Counted from the first letter of the stretch, positions 1-9,201 are shown. The stretch: DNA of 46,749 nt from Bacteroidales bacterium (GCA_024401395.1 JAKSLD010000023.1:1-46749), one strand, 5' to 3'. Notes: generated from the sequence alone by a model not told the origin. Translations and numbers: made by a program.

Positions 1-2
1 TG

Positions 3-32
3 CAAAGGTAGGGAGGTTTTTTGAATCTGCAA
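3..32 (-). promoter_or_regulatory. Bacteroidetes promoter firing out of the window
   Basis: On the minus strand a TTG (30-32) lies exactly 19 nt before TACCTTTG (3-10), which fits the Bacteroidetes -33/-7 consensus. It would start a transcript that leaves the window on the left, so the gene it serves is not visible. Confidence 0.55.
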
Positions 33-227
33 TAGCTGAATGAAAATATTTTTTGAATTTTTCGTCACCATACGTGTATCTCGTATGAGAGTCAATGAGT
101 TAGAGGGTAGGTTAAATTTTGTTGCATTTGTTGAAGAGTATTGCAAAGGTACGTTGTGGGTAGCACGTGGGTATGTTGTGGGTAGTCGTTCATCGTAATT
201 TTTTAAATCAGGGATACTCACGAGTGA
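33..227. other. Intergenic stretch, no gene seen
   Basis: No open frame of credible length is present. It holds a second minus-strand TACCTTTG box (144-151) without a good -33 partner, a short inverted repeat (CATACG 69-74 / CGTATG 82-87), a duplicated gttgtgggtag (153-163 and 174-184), and at 188-205 a copy of the sequence family GTTCATCGTAATTTTTTA that recurs near 36.7 kb. Confidence 0.4.
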
Positions 228-258
228 TTGGTTTGGGTTCTATTTTTGTGTATTTTTG
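228..258 (+). promoter_or_regulatory. Promoter of the DUF6057-like gene
   Basis: TTG at 228-230, 20 nt, then TATTTTTG at 251-258 (TAnnTTTG). Transcription would begin near 265, which rules out the upstream GTG/ATG-type starts and supports the ATG at 279. Confidence 0.6.
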
Positions 259-278
259 CATTGTACAATATTAATAAT

Positions 279-1907
279 ATGAGTAGCAAATCGTTTATTG
301 GGCAGTTAGCATCAAAGATGCCATACATTGTTGGCGGATTACTTTTCTTCGCTTCAATGTATTTCTGGATGTATAAATACCCTGCACACTTAGCATTCCA
401 GGAACAATCGCAACTTTTTCTCTGGAACAGCGATTATTTTTCTCAGACAGTCTGCAACTCTGCCGGAATGGCGCACTATATAGGCGCATTCCTTACTCAG
501 TTCTATTATGAGATATGGTGGGGAGCAGCTATCGTCTCCTTAATTATAACAGGAATTTACGCCCTGACATACGTCACATTGCGCAAGGCCACATCTGTCA
601 AGGTGTTTATAGTCTCTTTCTTGTCGCTATTACCAGCACTTTTCGCATGGAGCAGTCAGCTGGGGAAGCACTCACTATTGGCATTACCTGTAGCTCTCTT
701 GTTTACCTTAGGAGCAATAATCGGATACCAATATTTTCACAAAGTTTTACGTAGCAAGTACCTATACTATACCACCATCATATTAACCATTATCCTCCTG
801 CACTACCTTTTCGGCGTAATATCTTTCTTATACGCAATATATATAGTGGCATCGGAGATAGTCCAAAACAAAAATTACGCTTCTATAAGCTTTATCGCGG
901 TATCTGCTGTTTTACCTTTCTTATGGTACATCGCGACTCCTACTACCCTGGAGCGTATCTATACCTCCAACTGCTACCACCGACTTCTGGATGGAGAACC
1001 TCAAATGACCTACAATGCCCATGAGGAAGATGCCTTGCACTATAGTTTTCTCGCAAGATACAACAAATGGGGAGCTATTATAAGTCGCGCAGAAAAAAGA
1101 ATGCCGCTTGACATGGCATCACGACAGGTATTGTTGTGTGCTCTAGCTCAAAAGGGACTATTACTCGACAGAATGTTCGACTTTCCTGTCATTAACTCAA
1201 AAGATCTGATAAGCGAACAGCTGGAAAACATGACCGAACCTATGACTGTAAGCGACATATTCTTTAGCATAGGCTTCCTGAATCAGGCTGAACAAGCAGC
1301 TCACAACGCACAGCAGATATACCAGAGCTATAGTGTGCGCTCTTTCCAACGATGGGCTGAATGTTGCATAATCAAGGGGGACAACAATTTAGCGAAGAAA
1401 TACCTGGACGCTCTTGACCAGACTCTTTTCTATAAGAATTGGGCTAAATCTCGAAGAGACCTGGTTGGCAATAAAACTGCAATAGGCGACCATAAAGTAT
1501 ATGGTCCAATCAGCCGACGCCTTATGAAGGATACATACTATTTTTCAAATGATGAGTTGGATAATATCCTGGCCCATTCAACGGGTCCGACTATTGACTT
1601 CAACATCAACTACGATTATCTGATAGCGTATCTGATCCTGAAAAACGACCTCGATAAACTTGCAGCAATGCATGAGGGGTATACCGGACGATTGAATAAA
1701 GCTACCCAAGAGGCTCTTGTCTTGTATTGGATGCAGCACCACCAGTCGTTCAAGGATATGCCATGGAGAATCGATCGGGATGTCGTAACTAATGTCATCG
1801 AGTTCTACAAGAACCTCAATAGCGGAGGCACTATGAAGACGATGCATCCCCGCTTCGGAAAAACATATTGGTATTACAACGTATTCGCATCAAAACTATT
1901 TCAATGA
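279..1907 (+). CDS. DUF6057-like polytopic membrane protein with TPR-like C-terminus
   Basis: Predicted 542-aa inner-membrane protein. The first ~235 residues contain about seven or eight hydrophobic segments; the rest is soluble, helical and rich in the A/L/Y pattern of tetratricopeptide-like repeats. The architecture matches the Bacteroidales family DUF6057, whose function is unknown. The ATG at 279 is chosen because the open frame upstream of it crosses the promoter at 228-258. The stop overlaps the start of the next gene (ATGA), so the two are almost certainly translated together, and the partner is a lipoprotein with a beta-propeller and a CxxCH motif. An envelope complex is a reasonable inference, but no catalytic motif is visible here. 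Confidence 0.7.
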   Translation: MSSKSFIGQLASKMPYIVGGLLFFASMYFWMYKYPAHLAFQEQSQLFLWNSDYFSQTVCNSAGMAHYIGAFLTQFYYEIWWGAAIVSLIITGIYALTYVTLRKATSVKVFIVSFLSLLPALFAWSSQLGKHSLLALPVALLFTLGAIIGYQYFHKVLRSKYLYYTTIILTIILLHYLFGVISFLYAIYIVASEIVQNKNYASISFIAVSAVLPFLWYIATPTTLERIYTSNCYHRLLDGEPQMTYNAHEEDALHYSFLARYNKWGAIISRAEKRMPLDMASRQVLLCALAQKGLLLDRMFDFPVINSKDLISEQLENMTEPMTVSDIFFSIGFLNQAEQAAHNAQQIYQSYSVRSFQRWAECCIIKGDNNLAKKYLDALDQTLFYKNWAKSRRDLVGNKTAIGDHKVYGPISRRLMKDTYYFSNDELDNILAHSTGPTIDFNINYDYLIAYLILKNDLDKLAAMHEGYTGRLNKATQEALVLYWMQHHQSFKDMPWRIDRDVVTNVIEFYKNLNSGGTMKTMHPRFGKTYWYYNVFASKLFQ

Positions 1908-3364
1908 AAAAACTGATATACTCCATATTCGCTGCGTTGCTTTCTATAGGTTGCAGCGAATCTCCTAATAATATCTCGCAGAAAAACAGCACGCCTGAGA
2001 TATACCCTGACTATGTCAGTGTGACTATTCCTGCTACCATTGCACCGCTGAACTTCAGCATGGCTGCCGACGACTGCGAGTATATGGACGTAACGATAAG
2101 CAACAGCAAGGGGGAATCCATACACGTAAACTCCGAATACGCACAGTTTGACATGTCCGACTGGAAGAAGCTGTTATCAACCAGTAAGGGAGATTCTTTG
2201 ACAGTGTCGGTATGCTCGAAGGAGAATGGGTATTGGTTCCAGTACAAACCTTTCTGCATATATGTCAGCCCCGATGATATAGAGGGCTACGGATTAACCT
2301 ACAGAAGGCTCTCCCCTGCCTATAACATATTCTCAAAATTCATGGGAATCTACTGCAGGTCTCTGTCTACCTTCGACGAAAAACTGGTAGTGAGTAACGA
2401 ATTGAACAAGTCTATGTGTATCAACTGCCACGTACAGAACCAGACTCGCACTGGCGATATGGTTTTCCATATCCGTGGAGGTAAGCCTGGTACATATATT
2501 CGTCACAATGGCAAGGAGGAGATAATAGACACGAAGGTGGACTCGTTGATATCTGCCTGCGTATATGACTACTGGCACCCGTCGGGTAAATACATCGCCT
2601 TTTCCAACAACGGCACAAAGCAGTCTTTTCATGTCGGAGGGATGAAAAGAATAGAGGTTTATGACGAGGGGTCTAATATTGTGATGTACGATGTAGAGAA
2701 CCACACCCTCATACGTCAGCCAGAGCTCATGACCGACAGTCTGTACGAGACATACCCAGTATTCTCTCCGGATGGCAAATGGCTGTACTTCTCGTCGTGC
2801 AGAAAACCGGAGAACGAGGATCTCAGTAGATACTGGTACGACATCAAGCGTATCCCATTTGACGAGACCAGTGGCAGAGTCTGCGGTGAGATAGAAACGA
2901 TAGTTGACGCATCATCGAAAGAGAAAAATGCTGTCTTCCCAAGAATTTCACCAGACGGTCAGTTCCTGATGTACAGTGTGTCAGACTATAGCTCATTCAC
3001 CATCTGGCATAAGGAATCTGACCTGTGGATTATGAATCTCAGCACGAAAGAATCTCGGCCTATCGTTGAGGTAAACAGCGACGAAGCGGACAGTTTCCAT
3101 AACTGGTCGGCCGACTCCCGATGGTATGTCTTCACATCTCGCAGAGACGATGGATTGCATTCGCGCTTGTATATAGGTCACGTCGACAAAAATGGCAAAT
3201 GCAGCAAGGCATTCTTGCTTCCTCAAGAGAATCCGAAGAAATACTACCGCGAATTGTTCGAATCATATAATACCCCCGATTTCTGCGATAAGGAAGTTGA
3301 CATTGACCATAGATGGCTATTGAGCAACTTAAAAAAAGGCGGAAGAAAACTCTCGTTGAAATGA
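1904..3364 (+). CDS. PD40/TolB-like beta-propeller lipoprotein with a CxxCH motif
   Basis: 486-aa lipoprotein: a short hydrophobic leader ends in LLSIGC, a lipobox, so the protein should be anchored in the envelope. The C-terminal two thirds carry PD40/WD40-like repeats seen as HPSGKYIAF, FSPDGKWLYF, ISPDGQFLMY and WSADSRWYVF. Residues 172-176 read CINCH, a perfect c-type heme attachment motif placed before the propeller repeats. Whether heme is bound is unproven; no second CxxCH and no obvious distal ligand stand out. The start (ATG at 1904) overlaps the stop of the DUF6057-like gene by four bases, implying translational coupling and a joint role. Similar DUF6057/PD40 pairs are known from Bacteroidales; the substrate or partner is unknown. 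Confidence 0.7.
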   Translation: MKKLIYSIFAALLSIGCSESPNNISQKNSTPEIYPDYVSVTIPATIAPLNFSMAADDCEYMDVTISNSKGESIHVNSEYAQFDMSDWKKLLSTSKGDSLTVSVCSKENGYWFQYKPFCIYVSPDDIEGYGLTYRRLSPAYNIFSKFMGIYCRSLSTFDEKLVVSNELNKSMCINCHVQNQTRTGDMVFHIRGGKPGTYIRHNGKEEIIDTKVDSLISACVYDYWHPSGKYIAFSNNGTKQSFHVGGMKRIEVYDEGSNIVMYDVENHTLIRQPELMTDSLYETYPVFSPDGKWLYFSSCRKPENEDLSRYWYDIKRIPFDETSGRVCGEIETIVDASSKEKNAVFPRISPDGQFLMYSVSDYSSFTIWHKESDLWIMNLSTKESRPIVEVNSDEADSFHNWSADSRWYVFTSRRDDGLHSRLYIGHVDKNGKCSKAFLLPQENPKKYYRELFESYNTPDFCDKEVDIDHRWLLSNLKKGGRKLSLK

Positions 3365-3372
3365 TTTATTTC

Positions 3373-3380
3373 TATATTTG
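3373..3380 (+). promoter_or_regulatory. -7 box of nagB
   Basis: TATATTTG matches TAnnTTTG, 23 nt before the nagB ATG. No TTG/TTTG at the ideal 19-21 nt spacing was found, so only the -7 element is called. Confidence 0.5.
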
Positions 3381-3403
3381 TAAAAACAATAACGCATAGA
3401 AGA

Positions 3404-4228
3404 ATGAGAGTAATAATAACAAAGAATTATGACGAGATGTCTAAATGGGCTGCAAACTATGTCGCACAGCGCATCATAGAATTCAACCCGACACCTGAGC
3501 GTCCTTTCGTATTAGGCTGTCCTACCGGCTCTTCGCCTCTTGGGCTATATAAGCAACTGATAAAGCTCAACAAAGAGGGTAAGATTTCTTTCAAGAATGT
3601 TGTTACCTTCAATATGGACGAGTATGTCAACCTCCCAGAGGCACATCCAGAGAGCTATCACTCGTTTATGTGGAACAATTTCTTCAACCATATTGACATC
3701 AACCCAAAGAATGTTCACATTCTCAATGGTAATGCCCCTGATTTGAAGAAAGAGTGCGACGACTATGAGAAAGCTATCGAGGCTGCCGGCGGCATCGACC
3801 TCTTTATGGGTGGTATCGGTCCTGATGGCCATATAGCTTTCAACGAGCCTGGCTCATCATTGTGTTCTAAGACTCGTATCAAGACTTTGACAACCAACAC
3901 TATTCAGGCTAACAGCCGTTTCTTCGACAACGATATCAATAAAGTTCCTAAACAAGCCCTTACCGTAGGTGTAGGCACTGTAATGGCCGCTAGAGAAGTT
4001 CTCATTGTATGCAATGGTCCTGCAAAGAGCCACGCTCTCTACCATACCATCGACGAGGGTGTCAACCACATGTGGACCGCGTCTGCTCTCCAGATGCACC
4101 CTCATGGCAATATAGTATGCGATGAGGCCGCTTGTGTCGACCTTAAGGTTTCTACTTACCAGTATTTTACCGACAAGCAGAGACTTGAAGGAATTGTTGA
4201 GGAATATTTGACAAAATTCGACAAATAA
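3404..4228 (+). CDS. nagB: Glucosamine-6-phosphate deaminase
   Basis: 274-aa cytosolic enzyme converting glucosamine 6-phosphate to fructose 6-phosphate and ammonia, the committed step of amino-sugar catabolism. Family hallmarks are all present: the phosphate-binding GCPTGSSP (about 38-45), MDEY with the proton-shuttle Asp72, and GGIGPDGHIAFNEPGSS with Asp141, His143 and Glu148, the active-site acidic/His set. Length is close to the usual ~265 aa. It has its own -7 box and a strong terminator, so it is probably monocistronic. No NagA or transporter gene is adjacent. Confidence 0.97.
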   Translation: MRVIITKNYDEMSKWAANYVAQRIIEFNPTPERPFVLGCPTGSSPLGLYKQLIKLNKEGKISFKNVVTFNMDEYVNLPEAHPESYHSFMWNNFFNHIDINPKNVHILNGNAPDLKKECDDYEKAIEAAGGIDLFMGGIGPDGHIAFNEPGSSLCSKTRIKTLTTNTIQANSRFFDNDINKVPKQALTVGVGTVMAAREVLIVCNGPAKSHALYHTIDEGVNHMWTASALQMHPHGNIVCDEAACVDLKVSTYQYFTDKQRLEGIVEEYLTKFDK

Positions 4229-4254
4229 CCCGCCGCAGTGGGAATCTATAAACA

Positions 4255-4283
4255 GGGAAGGTCTAGTTTACCTTCCCTTTTTT
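4255..4283 (+). terminator. Intrinsic terminator of nagB
   Basis: GGGAAGGT (4255-4262) pairs with ACCTTCCC (4270-4277) around a 7-nt loop, followed at once by six T (4278-4283). Confidence 0.9.
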
Positions 4284-4329
4284 ATTGAAAATTGTAGTAA
4301 TAGTATCATTTACAAGACTCATTATTGAT

Positions 4330-4337
4330 TAAGTTTG
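4330..4337 (+). promoter_or_regulatory. -7 box of the GH5 gene
   Basis: TAAGTTTG matches TAnnTTTG, 35 nt before the ATG at 4373. The -33 element is weak (TTTAC near 4308). Confidence 0.45.
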
Positions 4338-4372
4338 CAAAAACTTACGATTAGAAACATAATCAACTAATA

Positions 4373-5974
4373 ATGAAGTACACAAATATCCTGAAGATGC
4401 TCCTATGTGGAGTGATGGCATTGTCTTTGTTTTCTTGCGGGGATGACAAGACCGACGAACCTGCCGGGGCGTTCTCCTTTGTAAGTTCCAACCCTGCTGA
4501 TGGCGCAACAGATGTAGATTTTACTCTGAACAGCATTACGATAACTTACAGCAGTTCGGTTTATAACTTTTCTCGCGCTTCGTTTTCTATCACTGGTGGC
4601 AAAGCTAAACTTGGCAACATCAAGTTGGGTGGCACATCTCTCAACATAGATGTTTCTGGCATTGAGGATGGGACAACATATACACTCAATATCCCTGCAG
4701 GTAATGTCAAAAACGAGAAGGGCGTTGCAGCAGATGCTGTATCAATTACTTTCACGACTGCTAAGCGCCCTGATACTTCTGGCGTCGGACACGGCACTGT
4801 TCCTGGCATGGAACTTGGCTGTAAGGAGATTTGGCATCAGGTAAAGGTAGGCTTCAACCTAGGCAATACACTCGAGGCTTGCGGTGACTGGAACGGCTGC
4901 ACAGAAGAGGGTCAGGAGACCTATTGGGGCAACCCTATGACAACCAAAGCTATGGTAGATGCTATCAAGGCAGCTGGCTTCAACGCTATGCGTATCCCTA
5001 CCCGCTGGTACAACCATAGTGAGGAGGCTCTCTCCATTAAAGAGGCTCGCACAGCAAAGGACATCACTATCAAGGACCGCTGGCTCAAGAGAGTCAAGGA
5101 GGTTGTGGATTACTGCATTGATAACGATATGTACGTAATCCTCAATTCTCACCACGACCAATGGTACGACCGCATCGACTATGATGAATTCGACGAAGAG
5201 GTGGTTTACCACAAGTTTGAGCAGATGTGGACGCAGATCGCAAGTTTCTTCGCAGAATATGACCAGCATCTTATCTTCAGTGGCACAAATGAGGTTATCT
5301 CATATAGCGGCAAGGATAAGGATGGCAATTATATCGAGAACTGGTCGACTGTTACAAGTAAGCAGTCCGATTATCTGAACAAACTCAATCAGATATTCGT
5401 TGATGCTGTTCGTTCTACAGGTGGCAATAACGCTGTTCGTAACCTCATCGTACAACCTTGGGCGTGCGACATGGACAAAGGCATTGCTAGTCTTGTGGTT
5501 CCTGAAGACAAGGTAGAGGGCCGACTCTCTGTAGAGTTCCACTACTACCAGCCTTGGGATTATGCATCTACAGGCAACAGTCGCTACACTTGGGGTTCGT
5601 CTTCAGACCAGTCAGAAGTGGATACCAAGTTCGATAAGTTGAAAAAGAAATGGTATGATGCTGGCTACGGCGTGGTTATGGGCGAGTATGGCGCTTGCTA
5701 CAAGTTCAAGGGCTCCGCACCTACAGAGAAAGAGTTGGAAGACAGAAGACTATTCCACGAGATCGTACTCAAGAAAGCCAAGGAGCATGGCTTCCCAGGC
5801 TTCTATTGGGACAATGGTGGCAATTGCCTTGATGCAAACGGCAAACTCAAGTGCAGCGGCGGAAACAACGGCGAGGTATTCGCTTTGTTCGACCGTCACC
5901 ACAACATGAAGATTGTCGACAATGCCGCTTTGGAAGGCATCATGGCCGGCGCAGCAACCGAATACATCAAATAA
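4373..5974 (+). CDS. GH5-family endoglucanase-type lipoprotein with N-terminal Ig-like domain
   Basis: 533-aa predicted surface lipoprotein. The leader ends in LFSC (Cys22). Residues ~34-132 resemble a bacterial Ig-like Big_5 domain (SNPADGATDV, then alternating beta strands, ending ITFTTAKRP). Residues ~155-520 form a glycoside hydrolase family 5 TIM barrel: VGFNLGNTLEA, GFNAMRIPTRW, LNSHHDQWY, the acid/base in GTNEV (Glu307) and the nucleophile in VVMGEYGA (Glu438). Family 5 enzymes of this type cleave beta-1,4-glucans, xyloglucans or mannans; the exact substrate cannot be read from the sequence. It has its own promoter and terminator and no SusC/SusD pair beside it, so it is not in a classical polysaccharide utilization locus here. 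Confidence 0.92.
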   Translation: MKYTNILKMLLCGVMALSLFSCGDDKTDEPAGAFSFVSSNPADGATDVDFTLNSITITYSSSVYNFSRASFSITGGKAKLGNIKLGGTSLNIDVSGIEDGTTYTLNIPAGNVKNEKGVAADAVSITFTTAKRPDTSGVGHGTVPGMELGCKEIWHQVKVGFNLGNTLEACGDWNGCTEEGQETYWGNPMTTKAMVDAIKAAGFNAMRIPTRWYNHSEEALSIKEARTAKDITIKDRWLKRVKEVVDYCIDNDMYVILNSHHDQWYDRIDYDEFDEEVVYHKFEQMWTQIASFFAEYDQHLIFSGTNEVISYSGKDKDGNYIENWSTVTSKQSDYLNKLNQIFVDAVRSTGGNNAVRNLIVQPWACDMDKGIASLVVPEDKVEGRLSVEFHYYQPWDYASTGNSRYTWGSSSDQSEVDTKFDKLKKKWYDAGYGVVMGEYGACYKFKGSAPTEKELEDRRLFHEIVLKKAKEHGFPGFYWDNGGNCLDANGKLKCSGGNNGEVFALFDRHHNMKIVDNAALEGIMAGAATEYIK

Positions 5975-5991
5975 TCCATATCAACATCTAA

Positions 5992-6033
5992 AACAATGCG
6001 GATAGACCAACAATCTATCCGCGTTGTTTTTTT
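5992..6033 (+). terminator. Intrinsic terminator after the GH5 gene
   Basis: GCGGATAGA (5998-6006) pairs with TCTATCCGC (6014-6022), extended by flanking AACAA/TTGTT, then a run of seven T (6027-6033). The stem lacks an equivalent T-run for the converging helicase gene. Confidence 0.9.
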
Positions 6034-6128
6034 ATGAGCAAAAAATAAATCGCAACTCTTTTTATTGAGCATTGAGTTCTATGATAGATATAGTCTTCAT
6101 ATTTATCTCATTTTACTTTTAGCCCGTA

Positions 6129-8186
6129 TTATTCGGACTGCTCGGCGAATTCCTGCTTCTTGATTCTCCGAATTAAATAAGAAACGGCCTTAGGTGACTT
6201 TTCTCTACACTCCTTAAGTTGAGCAAGAAACTCTTCCTCTGTGGCATCTGAATTGAAAAGATCTACCAACTCGCAGTTATTGTCAGACTGTTTGTCTAGT
6301 TTCTGATTACGATATTGCATCAGCGTGCGCAATGCTAGTATACCTAGATCATACTTGGGACGAGCCTCAACCAGCTTTCGCATAAGGTCAAGACCAGGAT
6401 CTCCTATATACATCTCGTTGAGCATGGCAATCATAAAAAGAACTTTCGCATCTGGAGTCGCCATTTCAAATACGTTCGCAAGTTGACAGTTCACCTCGTC
6501 TGCTTCTGCATAACGTTCTAGTTTAGCCAATGCACGCGACTTTATGTACAACGCTTCAGGACACTGATGGGCAGAGAGCGTCTCTTCAATGTAAGCTAAT
6601 GCCTCTTCATATTTTTGAGCGTAAAGGCTGAGTAAAGCAGCAAGGAACTTTGGCGCCCAATGACTTGCTCGTAGCAGATTTTGAGGAACTGTCTCAATGT
6701 CCCCATAGAGATGTTCATCACATACTAGAATATCAAGAAAACGCTTAGCCTGCTGCATAGCCTCCTTGATATCGCCATCTTCAGCCTTTTTGGCTACAAG
6801 CAAGAGGTACTGTTTGGCTGCTCCATCGTAGTCATCGCGGAGTAATGATTTATATACAGCTTTACCGCTCTCTATTTCGCTACCTATCTGTTGCTCATTG
6901 TTGTATTCACTAGCATAAGTAAGTATTTCATTACTCGTATGAGCATATTGAGGAATAATATTCTTCGAAAGGAATAGCCCTTCTAAAGTTCGCACTCTAC
7001 TAAGTGCCACATAAAGCTGACCAGCAGCAAACATACCACGGCTCAGATCAAGCGAGAGCTTGTCAAAGGTCATTCCTTGACTTTTATGGACGGTAATCGC
7101 CCACGCAAGTTTAAGAGGATACTGTGTGAATGTTCCCGTCAGTTCCTTCTTCATCTTGCGCTCTCCTTTATTGTAGTCATAGTTGTACGACTCCCATGAA
7201 CAGCAAGGTACTACATATGTTTCGCCGTTATTGAGTGTCACACTTATCTCGTCTTTTGTTAGTTTTGTCACTTTGCCAAGTGTGCCATTTGCCCAGCGCT
7301 TATGTTGGTCGTTTCTTGTAAACATCACCTGTGCACCAACTTTCAGACGAAGTTTCTGATCTACAGGAAACTTCTTGTCCTCAAACTTACCTTCTATGGT
7401 TCCCTCATAAACATACTCTTCCGAGTCTATTTCTTCCAGACGCTGTAGGTTTATCTTTTCTGCAGTCTTGTTGATAGATGCCAGTATGATTACTGCTCCA
7501 TCCTCTGCAGCAGGTGTATACACACGGCTATTTAGATGCATGATATCCTCTGGGGTTACTCTGTTCATGCGCACGTTTTCCAGGATATGAAGAAAGTGCT
7601 CATCATCTTGTCGATATACCTTACGGAACTCTATCTTGACCAGACGCATGCGCTTAATGGCTTCTGACTTGTAGAAGAAATAGTCTTCGGTTTGATACAT
7701 ATCCTTTAGCAAATCTTTTTCTGGTCCTTGAGTTACCACAGGAGGCAACTGGAACATGTCTCCTACGAAAATCATCTGCTTCCCGCCAAATGGCATAGTG
7801 TTACGAAGTGCCTTGCGCATAGTGTAGTCAATAGCATCTATGATGTCGCATCTTACCATCGAAACTTCATCTATTATGATTGTATCAGCATGAAGCAATG
7901 CAAGAATCTTCGCCTCACTCATCTTACCACATGTGCCAGGTACACATACTTCCAATGGCAACCCGAAGAAGGAGTGAATAGTGTCTCCTCCTGCAAGTAT
8001 GGCAGCAACACCTGTAGGGGCAAGTATGATGAACTGCTTCTCCACTAACGTCTGTACGTTGTGAAGAAACGTTGTTTTACCTGTCCCTGCTCGTCCTGTA
8101 AGGAAAAAACTGGAGTTTGTGTTGGCAACCAACTCGTATGCGAGCTGCTGCTCTCGATTCTGTGGATCTATCTGTGTGTTCTGCAT
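6129..8186 (-). CDS. PIF1/RecD-like superfamily 1 helicase with TPR-like C-terminus
   Basis: 685-aa cytosolic AAA-type helicase. Walker A is GRAGTGKTTF (31-40), Walker B IIIDEVSM (103-110), motif III VGDMFQLPP (141-149); the C-terminal helicase motifs appear as AITVHKSQGMTFD (363-375) and LYVALSRVRT (391-400), the UvrD_C_2/RecD arrangement of PIF1-like enzymes. Residues ~440-680 are helical with alternating A/L/Y consistent with TPR repeats, an addition seen in Bacteroidetes homologues. Expected to unwind DNA or resolve structured or R-loop DNA; the specific role is unknown. It begins 3 nt after the stop of the upstream unknown gene (8190-8696), so the two are co-transcribed. Confidence 0.88.
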   Translation of the reverse strand: MQNTQIDPQNREQQLAYELVANTNSSFFLTGRAGTGKTTFLHNVQTLVEKQFIILAPTGVAAILAGGDTIHSFFGLPLEVCVPGTCGKMSEAKILALLHADTIIIDEVSMVRCDIIDAIDYTMRKALRNTMPFGGKQMIFVGDMFQLPPVVTQGPEKDLLKDMYQTEDYFFYKSEAIKRMRLVKIEFRKVYRQDDEHFLHILENVRMNRVTPEDIMHLNSRVYTPAAEDGAVIILASINKTAEKINLQRLEEIDSEEYVYEGTIEGKFEDKKFPVDQKLRLKVGAQVMFTRNDQHKRWANGTLGKVTKLTKDEISVTLNNGETYVVPCCSWESYNYDYNKGERKMKKELTGTFTQYPLKLAWAITVHKSQGMTFDKLSLDLSRGMFAAGQLYVALSRVRTLEGLFLSKNIIPQYAHTSNEILTYASEYNNEQQIGSEIESGKAVYKSLLRDDYDGAAKQYLLLVAKKAEDGDIKEAMQQAKRFLDILVCDEHLYGDIETVPQNLLRASHWAPKFLAALLSLYAQKYEEALAYIEETLSAHQCPEALYIKSRALAKLERYAEADEVNCQLANVFEMATPDAKVLFMIAMLNEMYIGDPGLDLMRKLVEARPKYDLGILALRTLMQYRNQKLDKQSDNNCELVDLFNSDATEEEFLAQLKECREKSPKAVSYLIRRIKKQEFAEQSE

Positions 8187-8189
8187 AAC

Positions 8190-8696
8190 TTATTTCTGTT
8201 CTATTTGTGGAAGAATTTGCGTGAGTCGTGTATTGAAGTCACTATCGAGGTAGCTCTTGTAGCAACCATCAATAATCATCTTTACTTTCTCATCTAGCTC
8301 AGTCTGCGGCATACTGCTTTTCTGGGCTTTTAATACTCCCTTGAAGTAGTTGCTCACCATAGCTTCTGTTTCTTTCCGGATGAAACCCTCATTACGGAAT
8401 TCTTTTTCATAGTCTTTCTTCTGGACTAGTTCAAGTCTTGTCCCATTAAACGCATAGATCTCTATACCGTCTATGTACGTCCAGTTATGGAAAAGACCTA
8501 CCTTCTCAACTATGACAATGCGATCACAGAATCTCACACCTTTATAGTATCTATGTCCATTAGCTGTCTCATAGTCTTCACAGAGAAACATTTTCTGTTC
8601 CTCATCCCATACAGGGATATGTACACGAGGGCTGCCAAATGTAGGTAGTATGCTTTCGAACAAGTCTTTATTAATCGCTTTTGTCAAGTTTGCCAT
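8190..8696 (-). CDS. Unknown protein, paralogue of its upstream neighbour
   Basis: 168 aa with no signal peptide or membrane segment; function not recognised. The ATG at 8696 (MANLTKAINK) is chosen over a longer open frame because the extension overlaps the upstream gene and reads as low-quality sequence. The middle reads YYKGVRFCDRIVI then TYIDGIEIYAFNG, which aligns with YYKAIRLSDRLAI and TFLNGITLFAWNG in the gene at 8758-9201, and both end in a C/Y-x-K-S/H-x-L helix. The pair therefore arose by duplication. It lies 3 nt before the helicase gene, and conserved linkage would suggest a shared process with it. Confidence 0.75.
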   Translation of the reverse strand: MANLTKAINKDLFESILPTFGSPRVHIPVWDEEQKMFLCEDYETANGHRYYKGVRFCDRIVIVEKVGLFHNWTYIDGIEIYAFNGTRLELVQKKDYEKEFRNEGFIRKETEAMVSNYFKGVLKAQKSSMPQTELDEKVKMIIDGCYKSYLDSDFNTRLTQILPQIEQK

Positions 8697-8757
8697 AATG
8701 ATTTTGTTTTTTGTTGTGTTAATACTGTTACGGTTCTTCATCCTAGTGCATCTCAAA

Positions 8758-9201
8758 CTATGCGAGGTGCTTCTGATAAGTCGCCTCAACCATAGTTCGC
8801 GAGAAGTCTACAAGTTGCCTGTCCGCCACCATGCTTCCCATTGCTTTGGCCTGGCCAGCAAGAAAATTCTTCAGCATCAGGATGCATTCTTCCTTGGCAC
8901 TACGTTCGTTAAAACATCGCCAGTTGCTACCTCCCCAGAACTTCTGTGCAATGATGTTTGCCTTCTGCCCATTCCATGCAAACAGCGTGATGCCGTTGAG
9001 AAAGGTACGAGCATAGCCTTCGCCAATGTGGTAGTATATTGCTAGTCGGTCCGACAGGCGTATAGCTTTATAGTAGGTGTTGCCAGCTGCGCTGGTGTAA
9101 CCTAATGTGAGACACACGTTCTTCTCAGCATTGTATGTGAGAGAACTGCCCGAAAGGGCTGGAAGTGCCTTTGCGGCAATAAGTGCGAGTGTTGTATTCA
9201 T
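8758..9201 (-). CDS. Unknown protein, paralogue of the 8190-8696 product
   Basis: 147 aa, cytosolic, not assignable to a known function. It shares the core pattern YYK-A/G-I/V-R-x-x-DR, about ten residues, then T-F/Y-x-x-GI-x-x-x-A-W/F-NG with the next gene. The N-terminus (MNTTLALIAAKALPAL) is mildly hydrophobic but lacks a charged signal-peptide start. It is first of a likely three-gene operon ending with the helicase (61 nt to the next start). About 90 nt upstream is a regulatory element (9293-9368) that is repeated in front of the gene at 9385-9798. Confidence 0.7.
   Translation of the reverse strand: MNTTLALIAAKALPALSGSSLTYNAEKNVCLTLGYTSAAGNTYYKAIRLSDRLAIYYHIGEGYARTFLNGITLFAWNGQKANIIAQKFWGGSNWRCFNERSAKEECILMLKNFLAGQAKAMGSMVADRQLVDFSRTMVEATYQKHLA

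Noticed and set aside
8650-9045. Plus-strand ORFs across the paralogue pair
   Set aside because: Antisense to two genes that support each other by mutual similarity.
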